From Halonotius roseus (lineage in GTDB: Archaea > Halobacteriota > Halobacteria > Halobacteriales > Haloferacaceae), in contig NZ_SESI01000004.1 in NCBI RefSeq assembly GCF_006861655.1, forward strand, positions 186,001 through 250,000: a stretch of DNA of 64,000 bases. The letters are read 5' to 3'. Position numbers and translations under genes: made by a program. Positions within the stretch are counted from its first letter, which is position 1. Each line of letters opens with the position of its first letter. The notes beneath the pieces are model-generated. The model had not been told where the DNA came from and did no database searches. It saw only the letters and a program-made list of their open reading frames with translations. Shown here in pieces: positions 35,336-42,864 of this stretch.

Positions 35336-35566
35336 GTGTTCGTGACTGAACTCACAGGGTATCGATGTCGACACTGTGTTGGAAAAGTAGGAACTGGGGT
35401 CAAAGAGGAGCCGAGTAGCTGGAAAGTGTATTCTGTTTGCCTAAGTGAGAACAGTGACTGTGGCACTGAGAGAATTGGAACGATATCTCGTAGCTCTGTG
35501 AGTCATACTGATGAAATGAACAAACGCGCTGAGAAGTTAGTCAAAACAGCGGCTGTTGAGAAATAG
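35336..35566 (+). CDS. Possible small zinc-finger protein
   Basis: 76 residues opening with GTG. It has GYRCRHCVGKVG near the N-terminus and CLSENSDC further on, a plausible four-Cys zinc site. It lies divergent from the McrB-like gene and ends inside the first family B repeat. The base composition is as A/T-rich as the McrBC-like pair. It may be a relic; no family was recognised. Confidence 0.3.
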   Translation: MFVTELTGYRCRHCVGKVGTGVKEEPSSWKVYSVCLSENSDCGTERIGTISRSSVSHTDEMNKRAEKLVKTAAVEK

Positions 35567-35686
35567 CATCCGCGAGCGTAGCGAGCGGTTCACTGCCGAC
35601 CGCAGGGAGGCAGCACTTTTTGGTCCAGCTTTTTCAAGGAGCGGTGGCTGAACGAAGTGAGGCCACCCGACGCAGAAAAAGGTGGG
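35564..35686 (+). repeat. Dispersed repeat, family B copy 1
   Basis: Opens tagcatccgcgagcg, then cggttcactgccgaccgcag, agctttttcaag, and ends acccgacgcagaaaaaggtg. It is nearly the same as the copy at 39612-39794, with a different middle segment. It directly abuts the truncated methylase frame that follows. Confidence 0.8.
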
Positions 35687-36208
35687 CGTGAGTCGGCGTC
35701 GACGATCGAGGTTCGGTTGACCGCGCGATATAAGCCAAGCGAGGTGCAACCGGAGGGCGCACCTCGAACCGAAACGGGCGAAGCCCGTGAAGGGGAGGCG
35801 TTGGCTGATGAGGTTTCGGGGCCGGTCGATGATCGGGAGCCGGATCAGTGGGGCTACGTCGAGACCGACTCTGAGGTCGCGTTGCGAATTACGGATCTGA
35901 GCGAACGCGAGGCCGATTTGATCGAGGCGTTTGTTCCGGTGGCGATTGATGAGGCCGGCGGGTTTGCCGGATTCAGGGAGACAGCGACGAAGACGAACTC
36001 ACTGGTGGATCGACTGCGGAAGCTGACGTTGCCCGCTGTCGCTGATGTCGAAAGTGGGTTAGAGAGCTACACGCAGACCAAGGAACGTGCTGAGGAGTTA
36101 GAGGCGAAAATCGAGGAGACGGACGCGTTGATCGACGAAATCGTGTATGAGTTGTACGGGCTGACCGACGAGGAAATCGAGATCGTCGAGGAGGCTGTCG
36201 GGGAGTGA
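35687..36208 (+). pseudogene. C-terminal remnant of an Eco57I-type DNA methylase/restriction protein
   Basis: The open frame runs out of the family B repeat without a proper start codon (only GTG at 35657 inside the repeat). The last ~100 residues (TNSLVDRLRKLTLP, a coiled coil, then IDEIVYELYGLTDEEIEIVEEAVG) match the C-terminal end of type IIG / Eco57I-like modification proteins. The catalytic methylase part (NPPY motif) is absent. It looks cut off by recombination at the repeat. Its last bases overlap the start of the next gene, as in an original operon. Confidence 0.6.
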
Positions 36209-36966
36209 GTGACGACGCCCAGCGAACGCTTGATCCGGCGGCGTTTATCGCCGAAGACATCCGATATGGAATCGAAGGCTTCGCGCAGAAGTTCCGCGAA
36301 CTCAACGAGGGCGGACAGTTGCGAAAACTGCTCAGAGAGACGCGCACCCTCACCGGGGCTCCGATAGAGCAGGCCCCGGAAGTCTTCACTGAGCAGTATC
36401 TCATCGAGCCAGTGCTGCATGGGTTGGGCTATCTGAATCCGATCTCCGAGGACTATGACAGTGCTGCCCCGCACTTCATCAGGCGGCCGATTACCTACGA
36501 GAAAGTCGAACCGCGCCAGCCCGACTATCTCCTGAAAAATATTCCCGCAGGGGACGACGCCCCCGGAGTGGTCTGCATTGTCGAAGCGAAAGCCGCCAAC
36601 CGAGAACAGCCCACTGGATCGAAGCAAGACGCGACCGAGGACATCCGGGAATACCTCGACGAAGATACGTTCTGCAAGTACCTCCGCGACATCAACCAGC
36701 GGTATCTGGCCGGTATCGGCACCGATGGCCTCCGGTGGACGCTGTGGATGAAAGACCTCGAAACGGGCGCGGTGAAACAGGATTATCCGAAAGTCGATAT
36801 TTCGAGCGTCGTTGAAAACGAGGCCAAGCGGCTCGATACGATTGCGGGCGAGGTAGCAGCCGGGCGAGCCAGCGACCGAAACGTTCTGACCGACGAGTTC
36901 GTCCCCGCGTTCGCAGCGACGAATCTATCCGATCATATTATCGACTCCTTCGCCGACTCGCAGTGA
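36205..36966 (+). CDS. HsdR_N-like restriction endonuclease-type protein
   Basis: 253 residues from a GTG that overlaps the preceding stop (GTGA). The middle holds a PD-(D/E)xK core, RQPDYLLKNIPAGDD followed by VVCIVEAKAANRE, as in the N-terminal nuclease domain of type I/IIG restriction proteins. It then has ERYLAG-like NQRYLAGIGTDGLRWTLWM. Full for its length, but its modification partner is only a remnant, so it may be inactive or a leftover. Confidence 0.65.
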   Translation: MSDDAQRTLDPAAFIAEDIRYGIEGFAQKFRELNEGGQLRKLLRETRTLTGAPIEQAPEVFTEQYLIEPVLHGLGYLNPISEDYDSAAPHFIRRPITYEKVEPRQPDYLLKNIPAGDDAPGVVCIVEAKAANREQPTGSKQDATEDIREYLDEDTFCKYLRDINQRYLAGIGTDGLRWTLWMKDLETGAVKQDYPKVDISSVVENEAKRLDTIAGEVAAGRASDRNVLTDEFVPAFAATNLSDHIIDSFADSQ

Positions 36967-36976
36967 TTTGATTTCA

Positions 36977-37021
36977 TAGCATCCGCGAGCGACCAACGGG
37001 AGCGAGGCTGTCGGGGAATGA
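36977..37021 (+). repeat. Dispersed repeat, family B copy 2 (short)
   Basis: Begins tagcatccgcgagcgacca and then runs into gaggctgtcggggaatga, almost the same as the end of the methylase remnant at 36188-36208 (gaggctgtcggggagtga). The short copy sits just after the HsdR_N-like gene stop. Confidence 0.65.
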
Positions 37022-37027
37022 ACCAAT

Positions 37028-37282
37028 TTAGCGATTACGATCAATCCAACGGCAAAACGCATCGAAATCCTCGGCACCGGCTTGCTCTGCAATGTTCCGT
37101 AGGGTTCCAATACGAATCCGATCTTTCCGAGGGACACTAACTGTTCGTGGGTCAGTGTCGTGATCTTCTGGCGGCATCCATTTCAGTATCATATGGCTGC
37201 CGGTGGTACGAATCCAATCGAATCCGCCGACATTGACCAACACCGCAACGATACCATCGCCAGAAAAATCCCGCGTCACCAT
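37028..37282 (-). CDS. hicA: HicA-type mRNA interferase toxin
   Basis: 84 residues. The double-stranded-RNA-binding-like fold of HicA is visible in FDWIRTTGSHMILKW (catalytic His in GSH) and RTVSVPRKDRIRIGTLRNIAEQAG. It cleaves mRNA when not bound by HicB. It lies 7 bp downstream of the hicB-like gene on the same strand. Confidence 0.85.
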   Translation of the reverse strand: MVTRDFSGDGIVAVLVNVGGFDWIRTTGSHMILKWMPPEDHDTDPRTVSVPRKDRIRIGTLRNIAEQAGAEDFDAFCRWIDRNR

Positions 37283-37289
37283 GTGCCGA

Positions 37290-37568
37290 TTATTTCAGTA
37301 TATCCGGTAGCTCGCCGCTCGTGTTCTCGTCGGGATCAACCCCCATTTCACGGAGTTCTTCGTCTGTGGGTTCGCGCCCTGCCTCTCCGTTGTACGCCGC
37401 GACCGCGTCATCGAGCATTTCGAGGGCCTGCTGGCGGGTCTCACCCTCCGTAGCCACGCCAGTTTCTTCATCACGGACGAGCCACACCTCACCATCGTCA
37501 GAGAGTTCCAGCGAGATTCGAGTCGGAACACTGGTGTTCTCTGGGTCGTCGTCCGATTCGATACTCAT
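37290..37568 (-). CDS. hicB: HicB-type antitoxin
   Basis: 92 residues. The partial-RNaseH-fold strand pattern ISLELSDDGEVWLVRDEETGVATEGETRQQALEMLDDAV is typical of HicB. The end is acidic and mostly disordered. It precedes hicA, the usual order for many archaeal pairs. It should neutralise HicA and dampen its own promoter. Confidence 0.85.
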   Translation of the reverse strand: MSIESDDDPENTSVPTRISLELSDDGEVWLVRDEETGVATEGETRQQALEMLDDAVAAYNGEAGREPTDEELREMGVDPDENTSGELPDILK

Positions 37569-37771
37569 AGACTACCATACAGGGCACGAGAGCAAAAGCG
37601 TTCGGTAGCGATACACAATCCGTATGCTAAGCAGAGAAGGAAGCCCTACAGGCGTGTTTGTGCGCATCGACGCCTCACACTCATGTAGTGCTACGACCCC
37701 TCAGCCGAAGAACGGAGCATACGACATGACTTCGATACCCTCTTTGTTCGGACATCCAACACAAAAACAGA

Positions 37772-38206
37772 TTAGCTCGGCTGATACGGATTCGTCACCG
37801 TATCGAGACGCGAGATGTGGCCAGCCACATCGAAATCGTCGTCAAACGCGTACAAATAGTCTAACTTCTCGGTTTTCAGATACGCACTTAGACAGGCATC
37901 AACGAACGAGAACGCTTCGTACTGCCGGAATTGGGCTTTTGCCATCGCACGCCCGTCCGCAGTCAGCGACTCGATATGGAAACGGGCGTTCTCTTCGATT
38001 CGATCAAGGAAATCAACAGCCGCATCGTGGCCAGCGTGTGTCGTGAGACCGTTCAGCGTCTCCGCGAGGACGTAATCGAGGACTATTGCCTCCGGCAGGT
38101 CACCGCTGTCGACACCGCGAAGGATCGCAAGTCCTTCCTCGTGGGCTGCGTCGCGGCGGTAGGCCGCTGCATAGAGCACTGTCGTGTCGATGAGCGCACG
38201 TGGCAT
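37772..38206 (-). CDS. PIN-domain toxin (VapC-like)
   Basis: 144 residues. Acidic active-site residues: Asp in PRALIDTTVLYA (~7), Glu in YVLAETLNGL (~50), Asp in FSFVDACLSAYL (~104) and DDDFD near the C-terminus. It follows the AbrB-type gene at 38207-38455, with the start next to that gene's stop. The 203-bp gap between this pair and HicAB holds nothing recognised. Confidence 0.87.
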   Translation of the reverse strand: MPRALIDTTVLYAAAYRRDAAHEEGLAILRGVDSGDLPEAIVLDYVLAETLNGLTTHAGHDAAVDFLDRIEENARFHIESLTADGRAMAKAQFRQYEAFSFVDACLSAYLKTEKLDYLYAFDDDFDVAGHISRLDTVTNPYQPS

Positions 38207-38455
38207 CTATCCGTCAACGCCCCACGCGTCGTGGTCGGTGGTCACAGTAGTGTCCTGATCGCCGTCATAGCCCTCAAACGCGCCGAACGTCCCATCGCGC
38301 TGTTGGACGACCTGCACGCGAATCTCCCCTTCGTCTTCGATCCGCCAGCGAAGCGTGTCTCCGTCGTCGATGTCAAGCTCCCGACGGATGCGGGCGGGGA
38401 TATTCGCCTGATTCCCCGATACCTTGCTCTCGGAGTCAACGCTGTCACTACTCAT
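38207..38455 (-). CDS. AbrB/SpoVT-type antitoxin (VapB-like)
   Basis: 82 residues. SKVSGNQANIPARIRRELDIDDGDTLRWRIEDEGEIRVQVV is the DNA-binding hairpin of AbrB-type antitoxins. The acidic C-terminus ends HDAWGVDG and should contact the PIN toxin. It directly abuts the PIN gene. Confidence 0.85.
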   Translation of the reverse strand: MSSDSVDSESKVSGNQANIPARIRRELDIDDGDTLRWRIEDEGEIRVQVVQQRDGTFGAFEGYDGDQDTTVTTDHDAWGVDG

Positions 38456-38575
38456 GTGTGAGTTGAGCGGTCGGTGGCTTATAAATATAGTGTGCGTTCA
38501 CACTACAACAACATGGAGAATCAGTGCCCAGTAATCGATGGGGCAATCAAGTTTGTCGAGGTAGCAGTCTGAGAG

Positions 38576-38635
38576 TAGCATCCGCGAGCGACCACCGGGG
38601 GCGCGCGGCTCTTGTTGATCCAGCTTTTTCAAGGA
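38576..38635 (+). repeat. Dispersed repeat, family B copy 3 (short)
   Basis: Starts tagcatccgcgagcgacca and contains ttgatccagctttttcaagg, with the middle deleted compared with the long copies. It lies in the 271-bp gap between vapBC and the membrane-protein gene. Confidence 0.7.
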
Positions 38636-38726
38636 GTACGAAGATCCTGCTACTCCAGACGGATGCAGCACTGCTTGAAAAACGGAGGCTACATCTTAAA
38701 TCAGAAGACGAAGCGATGATCAAACT

Positions 38727-39407
38727 ATGTCGAGTCGAGATCCGAGAGAACTGAAATCGGAACTGGAGGAAATCGAGTTCTCCGGAGATTCAGAGCAGCT
38801 TGGGGAGTTGCGCGCGGAAGCGAGAGCAACCGTCGATGCACAGCGGGAAACACTCGCCGACATCGACACGAAAGCGAGCAAGATACTCCGGCTCAATATC
38901 GCGCTGGTCGGTATCCTGATTTCGGTCGTATCCATCGCAACACAGCTCAGTTCTGGCCAAACATCGGGAGTTGGAACCGTCGAACCGTTTCTCAACAGCT
39001 ACACAGTACTCGGCGTTGGCGCGCTGGTTCTCTCGACTGCGTTTGCAGCGATGACCTACACAGCATCGGAACTCGATGTTGGCGTAAGTTCCGAGAATCT
39101 CACGAAGCTGCTCAACTCCGATTTCCAACAGCAGGAAACCGAGGTACTACTGATACAAAACTACATCATGCGGATCAATTTCAACCGGAGCACAAACGTT
39201 CGCAATATCCCACTGGTCCAAGTGACAATACTGCTGATCGTCTCTGCCATCATTTCGTTCGCGCTGGGGCTGTATCATGGTATCGCGGGTACCGTCCCGA
39301 TCTGGCTTTTGATCCCGTCGATCCTCTTGCTTGCTGTTGTTGTCTTGGTGTCGGGACTGCCTACCCAGACGCATCGGGCGATTACTGACCTTCGAGCGTG
39401 GCGGTGA
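38727..39407 (+). CDS. Four-helix membrane protein resembling Pycsar/CBASS effectors
   Basis: 226 residues. A cytoplasmic helical start is followed by LADIDTKASKILRLNIALVG, leading into two membrane helices (~57-80 and ~95-115), a ~45-residue loop, then two more helices (~160-205). The D-x-KAS-xIL-xxN motif just before the first membrane pair is seen in Pycsar-type membrane effectors. No cyclase gene adjoins it. A TATA-like ttaaa lies ~30 bp before the start. Confidence 0.6.
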   Translation: MSSRDPRELKSELEEIEFSGDSEQLGELRAEARATVDAQRETLADIDTKASKILRLNIALVGILISVVSIATQLSSGQTSGVGTVEPFLNSYTVLGVGALVLSTAFAAMTYTASELDVGVSSENLTKLLNSDFQQQETEVLLIQNYIMRINFNRSTNVRNIPLVQVTILLIVSAIISFALGLYHGIAGTVPIWLLIPSILLLAVVVLVSGLPTQTHRAITDLRAWR

Positions 39408-39444
39408 CCCAATGATTATACACCTAGCCGCCGATAATACAAGT

Positions 39445-39570
39445 ATGAGTACCGAGAGCGACGAGCAGTCCGCCCGCGAGGAGGCGCGTGAAAGCCTTCT
39501 CAGCGGCGGCGAACGAGTCGCAAAAGGCCGACAGCGCGGTAAAAACGAAGTCGAAGACGACGAAGCCTAA
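39445..39570 (+). CDS. Small charged protein, 41 aa
   Basis: 41 residues: MSTESDEQSAREEARESLL, then a GGERVAKGRQRGKNEVEDDEA tail with mixed charges and no cysteines. A TATA box (attata, 39415-39420) sits ~27 bp before this ATG, favouring it over the earlier ATG at 39412, which would place the box inside the gene. It lies 37 bp after the membrane-protein gene. Function unknown. Confidence 0.5.
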   Translation: MSTESDEQSAREEARESLLSGGERVAKGRQRGKNEVEDDEA

Positions 39571-39611
39571 TCAACGACGAAATCAATTTTGTTGAGAGGG
39601 TAGTCTAGAAG

Positions 39612-39794
39612 TAGCATCCGCGAGCGACCGCCGGGAGCGAGCGGTTCACTGCCGACCGCAGGGTGGCAGGACTTTTTGATCCAGCTTTTTCAAGTCGGGC
39701 GGAACCGAAGGTTCCGCTGACCATGCGAACGGCGACTCCGTCGCCGTGAGCAGAGAGCGGTTGCCGCAGGCGACCCGACGCAGAAAAAGGTGGG
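39612..39794 (+). repeat. Dispersed repeat, family B copy 4 (long)
   Basis: Carries the full family pattern: tagcatccgcgagcgaccg, cggttcactgccgaccgcag, atccagctttttcaag and acccgacgcagaaaaaggtg. Between the last two it has a ~90-bp stretch containing small inverted repeats (ggaaccgaaggttcc; gacggagt-like pairs) that copy 1 lacks. Confidence 0.8.
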
Positions 39795-39835
39795 ATTGAA
39801 GCGGGTACTATACGCAACATCACACACCGAGCCAT

Positions 39836-40624
39836 ATGCACGCCGATACCCCAGCGTTCGACCGCGAGACAGTCCGGTCGATCATCGCGGTACTGACACA
39901 GCTCAAAAACACCGACACAGCGACAGGCCACGACGACCTGCTTTCGGCGACCATCACCCGCGTCTGGGCGTGTTACGACGGCGAGCCGTTCGAGGTCGAC
40001 CCGGAATCCATCACGGCCACCGATGTCGAAACCGCCCATACCGCCCTCACAGCTCACAGCCCAACCCAGCAGGACGCACAGGCCTACCGCGAGGCCCACG
40101 GCACGCCACACCCCAACATGCCGCTGAAGATCGGCTTTGATTTCGTCGATACCGCCTCCCGGTACCGAACCGGCAGTCTCCCCTCGTTTCGCACCTGGAA
40201 GGCGATCTACAGCCACGACGGAACGGTGATCACCGAGCGCGCCTACGCCTACGAGGACGCGATCGCGCTCCGCCCGGTGATCGACGATGTGCGATACACG
40301 GCGACCGCGACGAAGCGAGACGCCGACGGAACCGTGCGGGTTACCCTGAAAGAACGCCCGTTCCGAACGGATATCGATGTCTACATTCACGAGAACACAG
40401 CCCAGACCGTGACGATCGAAGGCCACGATGGCCCGAACGTCCCAAGCGAAACCCACCCGATCAACACACTCGGAGCCGCTCTCGACACCGAAAGCGGCGA
40501 CGACACCGAGGGAGCCGATGACACCGAGATCGTCGTCACCGAATCCCTCGATGACGTGGTTTCGTTCATCGACGATCAGGGCTGGGAGTACGACGCCGAC
40601 GACGATATCGACCTCCCGGAGTGA
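39836..40624 (+). CDS. Haloarchaeal protein of unknown function
   Basis: 262 residues, soluble. An N-terminal helical part (ETVRSIIAVLTQLKNTDTATGHDDLLSATITRVW) is followed by a mixed region with HGTPHPNMPLKIGFDFVDT and RYRTGSLPSFRTWKAIYS, then an acidic tail (ESGDDTEGADDTEIVV). I see no catalytic motif. Codon use is GC-rich like core genes, unlike the McrBC pair. It begins 42 bp after the family B repeat. Confidence 0.65.
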   Translation: MHADTPAFDRETVRSIIAVLTQLKNTDTATGHDDLLSATITRVWACYDGEPFEVDPESITATDVETAHTALTAHSPTQQDAQAYREAHGTPHPNMPLKIGFDFVDTASRYRTGSLPSFRTWKAIYSHDGTVITERAYAYEDAIALRPVIDDVRYTATATKRDADGTVRVTLKERPFRTDIDVYIHENTAQTVTIEGHDGPNVPSETHPINTLGAALDTESGDDTEGADDTEIVVTESLDDVVSFIDDQGWEYDADDDIDLPE

Positions 40625-40767
40625 CAGGATCACTCTCCGTCTGCTGCCGGACAGCAGGCGGTATGCAGAACGTCTGATCACGTCGATCAGCTGTCGCCAC
40701 TGTGGGTGAATCGTGCTGCTGCTGTCGCGTCACACGAGCCAGCAGTGTGATCCGGTTGGAGGGTCGT

Positions 40768-40978
40768 GTTCAGATAAGGTGCTTTCTGAAAGAGAATATA
40801 GAAAGCCCTCGGCGCGCTCGGCTCCCGGGACTCGCTGCGCGCTTCATCGCTCACTTCGTTCTCTCCTGCAGTGCTTACGTCGTCCGGGTTCGCCGACCCC
40901 GCCTCGCCCTTTCAGTCCGCCAAGGCGGCGGTTGATCAGCCGACCGACCCGCACCTGCTTAGCTGCTCTTATCTGAAC
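40768..40978 (-). repeat. Dispersed repeat, family A copy with 11-bp inverted ends
   Basis: gttcagataag at 40768-40778 is matched by its exact reverse complement cttatctgaac at 40968-40978. In reverse complement the interior has the same order of segments as the 31482 copy. The 408-bp gap at 40625-41032 holds only this element and no supported gene. Confidence 0.78.
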
Positions 40979-41032
40979 GCTGCCGGTTGCAGTTCCCCGA
41001 GTATTTTATCGCTACAACCCGTAGACAGATGT

Positions 41033-41317
41033 ATGAGCACCGGCGTCGAGATTGTGCGAACGCCAGATACTCTCCATGGTAAGCCACGAATCGACGGCAC
41101 ACGGATCGGCGTCTACACACTCGGGGTCGCTGTCGAATCAGGTGGAAGCGTCGACGAGTTACTCGCTGAGTATCCGACGCTCGACCGCCCGCAGGTCGAG
41201 GCCGCCATCGAATACTACGAGTCCCACCCCGAATTGATGGACTACATCCGGATGCAAAAGGCAGCCACTGAGCAAGCGATCACGGCCGAGGCCCACACTG
41301 CCGACACCGAGGAGTAA
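41033..41317 (+). CDS. DUF433-family antitoxin-like protein
   Basis: 94 residues. GVEIVRTPDTLHGKPRIDGTRIGVYTLGVAVESGGSVDELLAEYPTLDRPQVEAAIEYY is the DUF433 winged-helix pattern. A TATA box (attttatc, 41003-41010) lies ~27 bp upstream. It is followed 6 bp later by a DUF5615 protein, a pairing widely regarded as a toxin-antitoxin system. Confidence 0.85.
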   Translation: MSTGVEIVRTPDTLHGKPRIDGTRIGVYTLGVAVESGGSVDELLAEYPTLDRPQVEAAIEYYESHPELMDYIRMQKAATEQAITAEAHTADTEE

Positions 41318-41323
41318 GTGTCG

Positions 41324-41650
41324 ATGCGGGTACTGTGTGACCAGATGGTGAAAGCGTCGTACGTTGCCACCCTCGAATCTGAGTCCAGCCACACAGTTGC
41401 CCGCGTTCGGGATGTTCTCGAACCCACTGCGACCGATGCTGCGATCGCCGCTTACGCAGCAGCTAACGACTGGGCCGTTCTGACTGCCGACGACGACTTT
41501 TTCGACGAGACAGTCCCGTACGGGCTCTGTTATTATTCAGACAGCGACCCGCCATCGCCGCAAATCCTTGCCGAGGCGATCAACGCCATTGATGCGGCCT
41601 ACGACGACCCTGCTGCCGTCACTGAGTGGGTTCCTGACGGGTGGGTGTGA
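41324..41650 (+). CDS. DUF5615 PIN-like toxin partner
   Basis: 108 residues from the ATG at 41324 (a GTG start at 41318 is possible). The PIN-like fold is seen in MRVLCDQMVKASYVATLES, then AIAAYAAANDWAVLTADDDFF with acidic residues at the metal site. It completes the pair with the DUF433 gene. The C-terminus ends WVPDGWV. A function in RNA cleavage is by analogy. Confidence 0.83.
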   Translation: MRVLCDQMVKASYVATLESESSHTVARVRDVLEPTATDAAIAAYAAANDWAVLTADDDFFDETVPYGLCYYSDSDPPSPQILAEAINAIDAAYDDPAAVTEWVPDGWV

Positions 41651-41789
41651 ATAATGGAGATATCGCATATCGGCAGATGACTGTCCAGCGTTGGTTTTGG
41701 GAGTGGGTGTGCTCACTCATCGTCGGTCGGCCGAATGCAGCCGCAAGATCCAGCAACTGCAACGCGGCCTGATCGGCATCGATCTGTTT

Positions 41790-42851
41790 TCATCCGGGGT
41801 CGTTGTCGACAACCGATTCGAGTAGCCCCCGAACGGTGGCGGCCGTCTCCGCCCAGTCAGGCTGGGCCTCGTACCGCTCGCGCGCCGCTTGCCCCATCAT
41901 CGCTAACCGTTCGCGGTCGGTGTCCAGCGTCGTGATCGCGTCGGCGACCGCGGCCGAATCGCCGGGATCGACCAGAAATCCGTTGTCGCCCTCGCTGACG
42001 ATATCTGTCGCGCCGCCGGCACGGGCGGCGATAGCCGGCAGCCCGAACCCCATCCCTTCGAGATAGACGATGCCGTACCCCTCGTAGCGGGACGGCACGG
42101 CCAAGAGGTGGTGCTCGCGGAACGCGGCGGCGAGGGAAGCGTCATCGATCCCGCCGGTGAACTCGACGCGACGTTCCAGTCCGTGCTCGGCGACGCGGTC
42201 GTGACACCGCGAGACGTAGGCCTCATCGGCTGGCTTCCCGACAACGGTGAGTTCAGCGTCGCCGGCGGCGGCCGCCAGCCCGTCGATCAGCGTGTCGACG
42301 CCCTTTCGCGGCGTGATGTTGCCGACGAACAGCAAGCGAAGGGGATTCTCGTGGGCACGGTCGGCGATGGCGTCGATTTCGATCTGCGGATCGAACCGGT
42401 CGCCGGCCGGCGGCGCGACAACAGTTCGGTCGGCGTCGACGCCGAAGTCGGTAACAACGTCGCGGGTGACGCTGCTGTTACAGACGACGCCGTCGACGCC
42501 ACGGAGATAGCGGCGTTCGACGGCGCGGTAGAGCGGCCGCAGGCGTCGATGCTCGCTCGCTCGGAGGTGGTGGACGATGCTCACAATCGGCGTCGAGAGC
42601 CGTCGGTTCGTCCACACCAGCGAGGGATGGGCGAGTTCGTCCTGTAGCAACACGTCGTACTCGCCAGCGAGTCGCCGCGGGAATCGGGGTGAAACGTTGT
42701 CGAGCAGTCCTCGTGGGTAGGATCGCCACGGGAGTTCGATGATTTCGACGCTGTCGCCGGCTGCCCGAAGTTCCGCGACGAGCTGGCGGTCGTAGTGAAA
42801 CCCGCCTGACTGCTCGTCGAACGAGCCGTAGATGACGAGACCGATCTTCAT
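41790..42851 (-). CDS. GT4-family glycosyltransferase
   Basis: 353 residues from the ATG at 42851. GT-B fold: N-terminal KIGLVIYGSFDEQSGGFHYDRQLVAEL, the central RLLFVGNITPRKGVDTLIDGLAAA, and the nucleotide-sugar ExxxxxxxE motif SRYEGYGIVYLEGMGFGLP (~residue 280). It transfers a sugar to a lipid or glycan acceptor. It lies 13 bp downstream of a sulfatase/phosphatase-fold gene in one operon. Confidence 0.92.
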   Translation of the reverse strand: MKIGLVIYGSFDEQSGGFHYDRQLVAELRAAGDSVEIIELPWRSYPRGLLDNVSPRFPRRLAGEYDVLLQDELAHPSLVWTNRRLSTPIVSIVHHLRASEHRRLRPLYRAVERRYLRGVDGVVCNSSVTRDVVTDFGVDADRTVVAPPAGDRFDPQIEIDAIADRAHENPLRLLFVGNITPRKGVDTLIDGLAAAAGDAELTVVGKPADEAYVSRCHDRVAEHGLERRVEFTGGIDDASLAAAFREHHLLAVPSRYEGYGIVYLEGMGFGLPAIAARAGGATDIVSEGDNGFLVDPGDSAAVADAITTLDTDRERLAMMGQAARERYEAQPDWAETAATVRGLLESVVDNDPG

Positions 42852-42864
42852 TCGTAACCCCCGT

